Shown piece after piece: positions 9,901 to 21,900 of a stretch of DNA of 64,000 nt. Origin of the DNA: Streptomyces sp. MJM8645 (GTDB lineage Bacteria > Actinomycetota > Actinomycetes > Streptomycetales > Streptomycetaceae). Location of the stretch: the NCBI RefSeq assembly GCF_001625365.1, contig NZ_LJJF01000001.1, forward strand, positions 6,807,501 to 6,871,500, given 5' to 3'. The notes under the pieces were generated by a model. The model saw only the letters and a program-made list of their open reading frames with translations, ran no database searches and had not been told where the DNA came from. How positions within the stretch are numbered: the stretch's first letter is position 1; the number at the start of each line of letters is the position of its first letter. A program made the position numbers and the translations under genes.

Positions 9901-12900
9901 GACCACCCGCTGCCCCGCCCGGCCGCCCGGTTCGACCTGGTGCTGGAGTTCACCCCGGAGGACACCGACGGCTGCGCGCTGACGGTGGAGTACAACACGG
10001 ACCTGTTCGACGCCCGGACCGTGGCCCGGATGGCGCGCCACCTGCACCGCCTGCTGGCGGGCATGGCGGACGGCCCGCAGCGCATCCTCGCCGAACTGCC
10101 CATGCTCTCCGAGGAGGAGCAGCGCACGCTGCTCGACTCCTGGAACCCGCCCGCGCACGGCGCCCGCGACCTCCCGGACACCGTGCTGCCCGTGCTGCCC
10201 GTGCTGCCCGCGCTGTTCGAGGCGCAGGCGGCCCGCACGCCCGGGCGGACCGCCGTCGGCTGCGGCCCGGTGCGGCGGGACTACGCGGAGGTCAACCGGC
10301 GGGCCAACCGCCTCGCCCGGCTGCTGGTCGCCCGGGGCGCGGGCCCCGAGCGGCTGGTCGCGCTGTGCCTGCCGCGCTCCGCCGACCTGCCGTCGGTGCT
10401 GTGGGCGGTGCTCAAGTCGGGTGCGGCGTACCTGCCGGTGGACCCGGGCTACCCGGCCGAGCGGATCCGCTTCATGCTGGCGGACGCCGGGCCCACGCTG
10501 GTCCTCGCCACCCGGGAGACGGCGGCCGCGCTGCCCGAGGGGTGGCCCGTCCTGCTGCTGGAGGACGGCGCCGGCCTGGTCGCCGACGCCGACCCGGAGG
10601 ACGCTGATTCGGCGGACGCCGATCTCACGGACGCCGACCGCCTCCGGCCGCTGCTGCCGGAGCACCCCGCCTACGTCATCTACACCTCGGGGTCGACCGG
10701 CCGCCCCAAGGGCGTCGTGATCACCCACCGCAGCGTCGTCGCCCTCGCCCGCTGGGCGGCCGAGCGGTTCGGGCCCGGCGGGCTGGACCACGTGCTCGCC
10801 GCCACCTCGCTCAACTTCGACGTGTCGGTCTTCGAACTGCTCTGCCCGCTGCTGGCGGGCGGCAGCGTCGAGGTGGTCGCCGACCTCGCCGCCCTCGCCG
10901 AGGAGCCGGCCCCGCGCCGCGTCGGCCTGGTCAGCGGCGTGCCCTCGGTGATCTCCCGACTGCTCGCCGGGGGCGCCGCCCCGGTCGACGCGGGCACCGT
11001 CGTGCTGGCCGGCGAGGCCCTCTCCGCCCAGGCGGTGGGCGACCTGCGGCGCGCCCTGCCCGGCAGCGCGATCGCCAACATCTACGGCCCCACCGAGGCC
11101 ACCGTCTACGCCACCGCCTGGTTCGCCGGTGACCGGCTGCCGGAGCAGGCACCGCCGATCGGCAGGCCGCTCGCGCTGACCAGGACGTACGTCCTGGACC
11201 CCGGGCTGCGCCCGCAACCGCCGGGCGTGGTCGGCGAGTTGTACCTCGGGGGCGGCGGCTTGGCGCGCGGCTACCTGGGCCGCCCCGGGCTCACCGCCGC
11301 CCGGTTCGTCGCCGACCCGTACGGCGTGCCGGGGGAGCGGATGTACCGCACCGGAGACCGGGTGCGGTGGAACGCCGACGGGGAGCTGGAGTACCTCGGC
11401 CGGATCGACCAGCAGGTCAAGGTGCGCGGCTTCCGGATCGAACTGGGCGAGGTGGAGGAGGCGCTGCGGCGCTGCGAGGGCGTGGCGGAGGCGGCCGCCA
11501 CCGTCGCCGACGGCGAGGGCAACCGGCGCCTGGTCGGCTACGTGGTCCCCGTCCCGGGCGGCCGGGTGGAGCCCGAGGCCGTACGCCGGGCGCTCGGCCT
11601 GGCCCTGCCCGACTACCTGGTGCCCTCGGTCGTCGTACCGCTGCCCGCGCTGCCGCTCAACCCCAATGGCAAGCTCGACCGGAGCCGGCTGCCCGACCCG
11701 GGGCCGGCCGTGCCCGCCGTACGCCACGTCGCCCCCCGCACCCCCGCCGAACAGGCGCTCGCCACCATCTGGGCGGAGGTGCTGCGGCTGGAACGGGTCG
11801 GCGCGGACGACAACTTCTTCGACCTCGGCGGCGACTCCATCCTCGGCATCCAGGTGGTGGCCCGCTCCCGGCAGGTGGGGCTGGCGGTGACCTCCGGGGA
11901 CCTCTACCGGCACCAGACGGTCGCCGCGCTGGCCCGGTGCGCGGACGACGCCGAACGGCCGGCCGTGACCGCCCGGGTGGCCGCCACCGGGGCGGGCGTC
12001 CTGACCCCGATCCAGCGCTGGTGGCTCGACCGGGCCGCCGGGCGCGCCGGGCACTTCAACCAGGCGCTCTCCCTCCTGCTGGGCGCCGACGTGGACCGGG
12101 CGGCGCTGGAGGACGCCCTGAACGACGTGGTCGCCCACCACGACGCGCTGCGCTCGGCCTTCACGGCCGAGGTCGGAGAGCCCGACGCCAGCGAGCCCGA
12201 TGTCGGCGAGCCCGATGTCGGCGAGCCCCGCACCGCAGAGCCCCGCACCGCAGAGCCCCGCGACGGCGAGCCCGGTACCGGCCCCGGCGTGCGCTGGCGG
12301 ATCGACGACCGGGCGCCCCGGATCCGCCTGGGCCGGCACACCGGCCCGGACGGCGACACCCCGCACTTCGGCCCCTTCGACCTGGGCGGCGGCGACGGCC
12401 CGCTGCTGCGCGCCGTGCTGCACGAGCGCGGTGCGGGGCTGCCGCCGGTCCTGCACCTGGCCGTCCACCACCTGGTGGTCGACGGGGTCTCCTGGCGGGT
12501 GCTGGCGGAGGACCTCGACGCGGCCTACCGCGCCCGCCGCGACGGCCGGGACGGGGCGGCGGCCCTGCCGGCGAAGTCCTCGCCGCTGCGGCAGTGGGGG
12601 CAGCGGCTCGGCGCGTACGCGGCGGCCGGCGGCTTCGAGGACGAGACGGAGTACTGGGCGCGGGCCGTCCCCGGGCAGGACGGTGACGCCCCGGTGGACC
12701 CGTTCCCGGCCGACCTCGCGGGGGCCGACACCCACGCCTCGGCCCGCTCCGTCACCGTGCGCCTCGACGCCGCCGACACTGCCGCCCTCCTGCGCACCCT
12801 GCCCGACACCTACCGCACCCAGGCCAACGACGTGCTGCTGAGCGCCCTCGGCCGGGTCCTGTGCGGGGCGAGCGGGCTGGAGCGGGTCGTGGTGGACGTC

Positions 12901-15900
12901 GAGGGGCACGGGCGCGAGGAGCTGTTCGCCGACCTCGACCTGAGCCGCACGGTCGGCTGGTTCACCACCCGGCACCCCGTCGCGCTGGCCGTGCCCGCCG
13001 GGGCCGACTGGGACGGCGTCCTCAAGCGGGTCAAGGAGCAGCTGCGCGCCGTCCCCCGACGGGGTCTCGGTTTCGACGCCCTGCGCCACCTGGGGCGCCC
13101 CGGCACGGCCCCCGACGCCCCGGCCGCGCGGATCAGCTTCAACTACCTCGGCCGGATGTCCTTCCCGCAGGACGCGGCCGGGCTCTACCGCGGCACCTTC
13201 CGGCCCCTGGAACTGGACGCCGACCCGCACGTCGAACGCCCGCACGCCCTGGAGGTGGTCGGCCGGCTCGATGGCGACGCGCTGGAGTTCAGCTGGTTCT
13301 ACTCCGGCGCCGTGCACCGGCGCGACACCGTCGAGGCCCTGGCCCGGCGCTTCGCCGCCGAGCTGGCCGACCTCGCGCGGTACGCGGCCCGCCCGGGCGC
13401 CGCCGGGCGCACCCCGTCCGACTTCCCGCTGGCCCGGCTCGACCAGGCGGCCGTGGACCTGATCACCGGCGACGACCCGGGCGCGGTGGAGGACGTCCTC
13501 CCGCTGACGCCGACCCAGTCCGGGATGCTCTTCCACGGCCTCGCCGAGGAGGACAGCGGTGCCTACTTCCAGCAGCTGGACTTCGTCCTGGACGGCGTGC
13601 CCGACCCGGGGCGGCTCGCCGCCGCCTGGCAGTGGGTCACCGACCGCACCCCGGTGCTGCGCGCCCACGTCCGCTGGCAGGAGGTGCCCGAGCCGCTGCT
13701 GGTGGTGCGGCGGCGGGCGGCCGTGCCGGTCACCCACCTGGACTGGCGCGAGCTGCCCGAGCCCGAGCGCGGGGGCCGGCTGGCCGAGCTCCTGGACCGC
13801 GACCGGGCCCGCGGCCTGGACCTGGCCCGGGCCCCGCTCCAGCGCCTGCTGCTCATCCGCCTCTCCGACACCCGGGTGCGCGTGCTGTGGTCCTTCCACC
13901 ACCTCGTCCTGGACGGCTGGAGCCTCTTCCAGGTGCTGTCCGACGTGTTCGCCGTGCACGCCGCGCTGACCCGCTCCGGGCCGGAGACGGGAGAAGTCCC
14001 GTCCGGCACCCTGCCATCCGGCACCGTCCCGTCCGGCACCCTGCCCTCCGGCACCGAGTCCTTCGGCACCGTCCCGTACGGCACGGTGCCGGAGCGCCGG
14101 CCCTACCGCGACTTCGTGGCCTGGCTGTGCGAGCGCGACCCGGCGGAGGCCGAGCGGCACTGGCGCGGGCGCCTGGCCGGGCTGGCCGAGCCGACGCCGC
14201 TGCCGTACGACCGCGAGCCGCGCCAGAGCCACCGCGCGGAATCCACCCGGGCCGTGCCGTTCACCCTGCCCGCCGCCGGGACCCGGGCGCTGGAAGGCCT
14301 CGCGCGCGGCTCCGGCCTGACCCTGAACACCCTGGTCCAGGGCGCCTGGGCGATCCTGCTGGGCCGTCAGGCGAACCGGGACGAGGTGGTGTTCGGCACC
14401 ACCTCGTCCGGGCGGCCGCCCGAGCTGCCCGGCGTCGAGACGATGACCGGCCTGTTCATCACCACCCTGCCCACCCGGACGGCCGTGCCCGCCGACGGCA
14501 CCCTGCTCGACTGGCTCCGCACGCTGCAACGGGAGCAGGGCGAGGACCGGCGCCACGGCTTCGTCCCGCTCACCCGCCTGCGGGCCGCCACCGTCCTCCC
14601 CGAGCAGACCGCCCTGTTCGACAGCATCGTCGTCTTCGAGAACTACCCGGTCGAGGACGACGCGGCCGCCGCGCACGGCCTGCGCCTGCGCGACCTGGAC
14701 GGCATCGAGACCACCAACTACCCGCTCGCCCTGCTGGCCTATCCGGGGCCGGAGCTGGCCCTGCGGCTGTGCTACGACCCGCGGCTGTTCGACGAGGCCA
14801 CCGTCCGGCGGATGGCCGGGCAGCTCACGGCCGTCCTGACGGGACTGCCCGGGAGCGCCGGGGGCCCGCCCGCGCGCGTGCCGCTGCTGACCGCCGGGGA
14901 GCGCCGACGGATCCTCGTCGACTGGAACGCCACCGCCGTCGGACGGGCCGAGCGCGACATCGCGGACCTGTTCGCCGAGCAGGTGCGCCGCCGCCCCGAC
15001 GCCGTCGCCGTGGAGGCGGGCCACGAGCGCCTCGGCTACCGCGACCTCGACGCCCGCGCCGCCGCCCTGGCCGGCCGGCTGGCCGCGCTCGGCGTCGGCG
15101 CCGAACGCCCGGTCGGCGTGCTCATGGACCGCTCCGTCGACCTGGTCGTCGCCCAGCTGGCGCTGGTCCGGACCGGCGGGGTCTACGTGCCGCTGGACGG
15201 CAGGGCGCCGCGCGAGCGGCTGCACCTGATGCTGGCCGAGGCCGGCGCGGACCTGCTGCTCACCGACGCGCACGGGGACCGGATGGCCCGCGAACTGCGG
15301 CCGGACGGGCAAGTGCTTCGCGTCGACGGGCAGACCTTCGCGGCCCGGCCGGCCCCGGCCCCGGCCCCGGCCCCGGCGCTCCACCCCGACAACGTCCAGT
15401 ACCTGATGTTCACCTCGGGCTCCACCGGCACCCCCAAGGGCGTCGCGGTGCGCCGGCGCGACGTCGCCGCGCTCGCCCTGGACCGCGCCTTCACCGGCCA
15501 CGACCGGGTGCTCGTGCACTCCCCGCACGCCTTCGACGCCGCCACCTACGAGCTGTGGGTGCCGCTGCTGCGCGGCGGCACCGCCGTGCTGGCCCCGCCG
15601 GAGGACCTGGACGCCGCCGCCGTCCGCCGCGCCGTCACCGAGCAGGGCGTGCAGTGCCTGTGGCTGACCGCCGGCCTGTTCCGGCTCCTCGCCCAGGAGG
15701 ACCCGGGCTGCCTGCGCGGCGCCCGGGAGGTGTGGACCGGCGGCGAGGCGGTGCCCGGCGCGGTCGTGCGCCGCGTCCTGGAGGCCTGCCCCGACCTCAC
15801 CGTGGTCGACGGCTACGGCCCGACCGAGACCACCACCTTCGCCACCCGTCGGGCCTTCCGCCCCGGTGACCGGCTGCCCGCCGTGCTGCCGATCGGACGC

Positions 15901-18900
15901 CCGCTGGACGACACCCGGGTGTACGTGCTGGACGGCGCCCTCCAGCCGCAACCGCCCGGCATCACCGGCGAGTTGTACATCGCCGGCGCCGGCGTCGCGC
16001 GCGGCTACGCGGGCCGGCCCGGCGAGACCGCCGCCCGCTACCTCGCCGATCCCTTCGGGCCGCCCGGCGGCCGGATGTACCGCACCGGCGACACCGCCCG
16101 GTGGAGCGAGGACGGCGAACTGCACTTCGTGGGCCGCGCGGACGACCAGATCAAGATCCGCGGCTTCCGCATCGAACCCGCCGAGATCGAGGCGCGGCTC
16201 ACCGCCCACCCGGCCGTCGCCGAGGCCGTCGTCTCGCTCCACGAGGACGCGGGGCGCAAGCGGCTGGCCGCCCACCTGGTGCCGGCCGGCGGCGCCGAGC
16301 CGCCCTCCGCCGCGGCGCTGCGCGCCCACCTGGCCGCCGACCTGCCCGACTACATGCTGCCCGCAGCCTTCGTCACGGTCTCCGAACTGCCGCTGACCGC
16401 CAACGGCAAGGTGGACCGCCGGCGGCTGCCCGCCCCCGACTGGTCGGCGGCGGGCGACCGCGCCCACCGCGCCCCGACCACCGACACCGAGCGCGTCCTC
16501 ACCGCGATCTGGGCGGAACTGCTGGGCGTGGAGCGGGTCGGGGTCGACGACGACTTCTTCCTGCTCGGCGGCGACTCGATCCTGAGCATCCAGGTCGTCT
16601 CCCGCGCCCGCGCCGCCGGTCTCGCGCTGTCCCCCCGCGACCTGTTCCGGCACCCCACCGTCGCCGCGCTGGCCGCCGTCGCCGGCACCGCCGCCACCGT
16701 CGCCGGGACCGAACCGGTCAGCGGCGAGGTGGGCCTGACGCCCATCCAGCACTGGTTCCTCGACCCGCACCCGCCGTACGCCGCGTCCTTCGACCAGTCC
16801 GTCGTGGTGGAGGCGCCGGCCGAGGTCGACCCGCAGGCCCTGCGCCGCGCCCTGACCGCCCTGTGGGCCCACCACGACGCCCTGCGCTCCCGCTTCACCA
16901 CCGGGGCGGACGGCGCCTGGCAGCAGCACTGCGCCCCCGCGGACGCCGCCGCGCCCGAGCTGCTGGAGGTCGTCGACCTCGGCGCTCTGGACCGGGCGGC
17001 GGCCGAGGCCGCCGAGGCGAGGGCCACCGAGGCCGCGCACGCCGCGTTCCGGCTGGACACCCTCCCGCTGCTCACCGCCCGCCTGTTCACCACCGACGGC
17101 ACCCGGCCCGCCCGGCTGCTGCTGGCCGTCCACCACCTGGTCGTCGACGGCGTCTCCTGGCGGATCCTGCTGGAGGACCTGGAGACCGCCTACCGGCAGG
17201 CCGTGGAGGGCCGGCCGCTGCGCCTGCCCGCCCGCACCACCTCCGTGCGGGAGTGGACCCGCCGCCTGCGCGAGCACACCGCGGCCGGCGGCTTCGCGGG
17301 CCGGCGCGCCCACTGGGCGGCGGCGGCCCGGCACTGCGCGGCCGCGCTGCCGGTGGACGGCGACGGCGGCAACACCGCCGCCGACCTGCGCGCCGTCACC
17401 GTCCGGCTGGACCGCGAGCGCACCGGGCGCCTGCTGCGCAAGGTCCCCGGGGTCTACCGCACCCGGATCGACGACGTCCTGCTCACGGCCCTGGGCCGGG
17501 TGCTCGCCGAGTGGACCGGGCGGCGCACCGTCGCGATCGGCCTGGAGGGGCACGGCCGCGAGGACCAGCTGTTCGAGGACGTCGACCTGTCCCGCACGGT
17601 CGGCTGGTTCACCTCGCTCTTCCCCGTCGCCCTCGACGTCCCGGACGGGGACTGGGGCACCGCGCTGAAGGCCGTCAAGGAGCAGCTGCGGGCGGTGCCG
17701 GAGCGCGGCCTCGGCTACGGCGCGCTGCGCCACCTCGCCCGGGACGAACAGCTCGCCGACGCCCCGGCCCCCGGGATCAGCTTCAACTACCTGGGCCGCT
17801 TCGACTGGTCCGCCGACGGCGCCGCCCTGGTGCGCGCCGTCCCCGGCGGCCTCGGCGGCGCGGAGGCGCCCGGCACCGAGCGCCCGCACCTGCTGGACGT
17901 CGTCGCCCGGGTCGAGGACGACCGGCTGGAGATCGGCTGGTACTACAGCGCCGGCCGGCACCACGAACGGACCGTCACCGCGCTCGCGGACGCCATGCTG
18001 CGCGCCCTGGAGGACCTCGTCGCCCACTGCGCCGAGCCCGGCGCCGGCGGCCGCACCCCCGCCGACTTCCCGCTGGCCCGGCTGGACCAGGCGGCGGTGG
18101 ACCGGATCGCCGGGGACGGACGCTCCGTCGCGGACGTGTACCCGCTGACGGCGATGCAGGCGGGCATGCTCTTCCACAGCCTGCTGGACCCGGACGCCCA
18201 CACCTACGTCAACCAGGTCCAGCTGGTCCTCTCCGGCGTCACCGACCCGCACGCCCTGGCCGCCGCCTGGCAGCAGACCGTGGACGCCAACGCGGTGCTG
18301 CGCACCCGGCTCGCCTGGCAGGACACCGCCGAGCCGCTCCAGGTCGTCCAGCACCGGGCCGCCGTCCCGGTGACCCACCACGACTGGACCGGCCGCCCGG
18401 CCGACCGGATCGAGCGGGACACCGCCCGGCTGCTCGCCGAGGACCGCGCGGCCGGCCTCGACCTGGCCGCCGCACCGCTGATGCGGCTGTCCCTGGTCCG
18501 GCTGTCGCCGACCCGGGTGCGGGTGGTGTGGACCTTCCACCACGTCCTGCTCGACGGGTGGAGCGCGGCCCAGGTCTTCGACGAGGTGTGCGAGCGCTAC
18601 GCCGCCCTGGCCGCCGGGCGCCGGCCGAACCCGGTCGTGCGCGCCCCCTTCGCCGACTACCTGCGCTGGCTGTCCGGGCAGGACCCGGCGCGGGTCGAGC
18701 GGTACTGGCGCGACACCCTGGCCGGGTTCCCCGCCCCCACCGAACTGCCCCGCGACCGGCGCCCGGCCGAGGCGCACCGCGCCTCCTCCTCGGCATCGGT
18801 GCGGGTGACCCTCGACAACGACCTGTCGGAACGGCTGCGGACCACCGCCCGGCAGGCCGGGCTGACCGTCAACACCGTGCTCCAGGGCGCCTGGGCGCTG

Positions 18901-21900
18901 CTGCTCTCCCGCTACGGCGGCGGGGACGACGTGGTCTTCGGCACGATCGTCTCCGGCCGGCCCGCCGAACTCCCGGGCGTCACCTCGATGGTGGGGCTGT
19001 TCATCAACGCCCTGCCCACCCGGGTGCGGATCGACGCCGGCCGCTCGCTGCTGGAGTGGCTGCGGGAGCTCCAGGACGCCCAGTCGGAGGCCCGCCGGTA
19101 CGACGCCGTCTCCCTGGCGCAGCTCCAGAACTGGAGCGAACTGCCGGGCGGCACCGCCCTGTTCGACAGCATCGTGGTCTTCGAGAACTACCCGTTCGAC
19201 GCGCAGGCGCTGACCCGGCACGGCCTGGGCGTCGAGACCGAGCACGTCCTGGAGCCGACCAACTACCCGCTCGGCGTGGTGGTCGCCCCCGGCGACGCCA
19301 TCGCGGTCAGCCTCGACCACGACCCGGCCGTCTTCGACACCGCCACCGTCGAGGCGCTCGGGGCGGGCCTGCACACCCTGCTGACGGCGATGGCGGCCGG
19401 CCTCGACCGGCCGGCGGCGCAGCTGCCGCTGCTCGACCCGCTGCGAGGACGCGAACTCGTCGACCGCTTCGGCGGGGCGGTGGTCGAGGCACCGCAGGAC
19501 ACCGTGCCCGAGGCCTTCGCCCGGCAGGCCGCCCGCACGCCCGACGCCCCGGCCGTCCGCTGCGGCGACGTGCTGCTGACCTACCGGGAGCTCGACGAAC
19601 GGGCCAACCGGCTGGCCCGGCTGCTGATCGCGGCCGGCGCCGGGCCCGAGCGGTTCGTCGCGCTCGCGCTGCCCCGCACCGCCGACCTGGCCGTGGCGCT
19701 GCTGGCGGTGCTCAAGAGCGGCGCCGCCTACCTGCCGGTCGACCCCGGGTACCCGGCCGAGCGGATCGCGTTCCTCTTCGCGGACGTCCGCCCCGACGCC
19801 GTGGTCACCGACACGCAGACCGGAGGGCGGCTGCCGGCGGGCCCGTTCACCCGGATCGTGCTCGACGACCCCGGGTGCGCCGAACGGCTCGCCGCCGCCC
19901 GCCCCGACGCCGTGCGCGACGACGAACGGCTCGGCGCCCTGCTGCCGCAGCACCCCGCGTACGTCATCCACACCTCCGGCTCGACCGGCCGCCCCAAGGG
20001 CGTCGTGGTCGTCCACGCCTCGGTGCTGGCCCTGACCGACTGGGCCGCCGCCGAGTTCGCCGACCACGGCCTGGCCCACGTGGTGGCCGCCACCTCGCTC
20101 AACTTCGACGTGTCGGTGTTCGAGATCTTCTCGCCCCTGCTCGCCGGCGGCTGCGTGGAGCTCGTCCGGGACCTGCTGGCCCTGGCCGAGCGCCCCGGGC
20201 CGTGGCGGGCCGGCCTGCTCAGCGCGGTGCCCTCCGCCCTGGGCGGCCTCCTCGCGGAGGACGCCGTGCACCTCGGCGCGGACACCGTCGTCCTGGCCGG
20301 CGAGGCCCTGCCCGCCCGGACCGTGCGCCGGCTGCGCGAGGCCGTCCCCGGCTGCCGGGTGCTGAACATCTACGGCCCCACCGAGGCCACCGTCTACGCC
20401 ACCGCCTTCGCCTGCGACCCCGCCGACCCCGACCGGGACCCGCCGATCGGCCGCCCGGTCGGCGGCGCCCGGGCCTACGTCCTGGACGACCGGCTGCGCC
20501 CGGTGCCCGTCGGCGCGCCGGGGGAGCTGTACCTGGCCGGCACCGGCGTCGCCCGCGGCTACCTGCGCCGCCCGGGCCTGACCGCCGCCCGGTTCCTGCC
20601 CGACCCCTTCGGCCCGCCCGGGCGCCGGATGTACCGCACCGGGGACCTGGTGCGCTGGACGGCCGACGGCGACCTCGGCTACCTCGGCCGCGCGGACGAC
20701 CAGGTCAAGGTGCGCGGCTTCCGGATCGAACTCGGCGAGGTCGAGGCCGCCCTGGCCCGCCACCCGCAGGTGTCGGCCGCCGCCGCCCGGGTCGTCGACC
20801 ACGACGGCCACCGGCGCCTGGTGGGCTACGCGGTGGCCCGCGACGGCGCACTGCCCGACCCCGTCGAGTGGCGCGCCTTCCTCGGGAGCACCCTCCCCGA
20901 CCACCTGGTGCCCGCGCTGGTGGTGCCGCTGGAGCGGCTGCCGCTCGGTGCCACCGGCAAACTCGACCGCCGCGCGCTGCCCGCCCCGGTGTGGGCCGCC
21001 CCGGCCGCACGCGGCGAGCGACCGCCGCGCACCGCGACCGAACGCACCCTCGCCGCGATCTGGCGCGAGGTGCTCGGCGTGCCCGAGGTGGGCGCGGACG
21101 ACAACTACTTCGCGCTCGGCGGCGACTCGATCCTGGGCATCCAGATCGTCTCGGCGGCCCGCCGGGCCGGCCTCGCGCTCACCCCCCGGCACCTGTTCGC
21201 CCACCAGACCCTGGCCGAACTCGCCCTCGCCGCCGAAGAGTCGCCGAGCCCGGCGGTCGCCGCCGAACAGGGCGCCGTGGTCGGCGACGCCCCGCTCACC
21301 CCCGTCCAGCACTGGCTGCTGGACACCCTCGGCGGGGACACCGCCCAGTTCACCCAGTCGGTCTCCTTCACCCTCGCCCCCGACACCGAGGAGCCCCTGC
21401 TGCGGGCCGCGCTCGCCGCCGTCCTGGACCACCACGACGCGCTGCGCCTGCGGTTCCAGCCGCTCGGCGACGGCCGGTGGCGCCAGCACGGCACCGCGCC
21501 CGGCGACCTGCCGGAGCTGCGCACGCATCAACTGCCCGCCGCCCCGGCGCTGGAGCGCGAGGCGACGCTGCGCGAGCTGGGCGAGCGCCTGGCCGCAGGC
21601 TTCGACCTGGCCGAAGGGCCGCTGCTGCGGGCCGCGCTGTGCCGCTTCGACGGCGAGCGGCGCCCCGTCCTGCTGCTGGCCGCGCACCACCTGGTGGTCG
21701 ACGCGGTGTCCTGGCGCGTCCTCCTGGAGGATCTGGACACCGCCCACCGCGCGCTGCGGGCGGGCGGGCGGCCCGACCTCGGCCCCAAGACCACCTCCTT
21801 CCGGGCCTGGGCCGAACGGCTCGCCGAGCACACCGAGGCCGGCGGCTTCGACGACGAGCACGCCCACTGGTACGGCCTGGAGAACGGCGCCGCGACCGCC

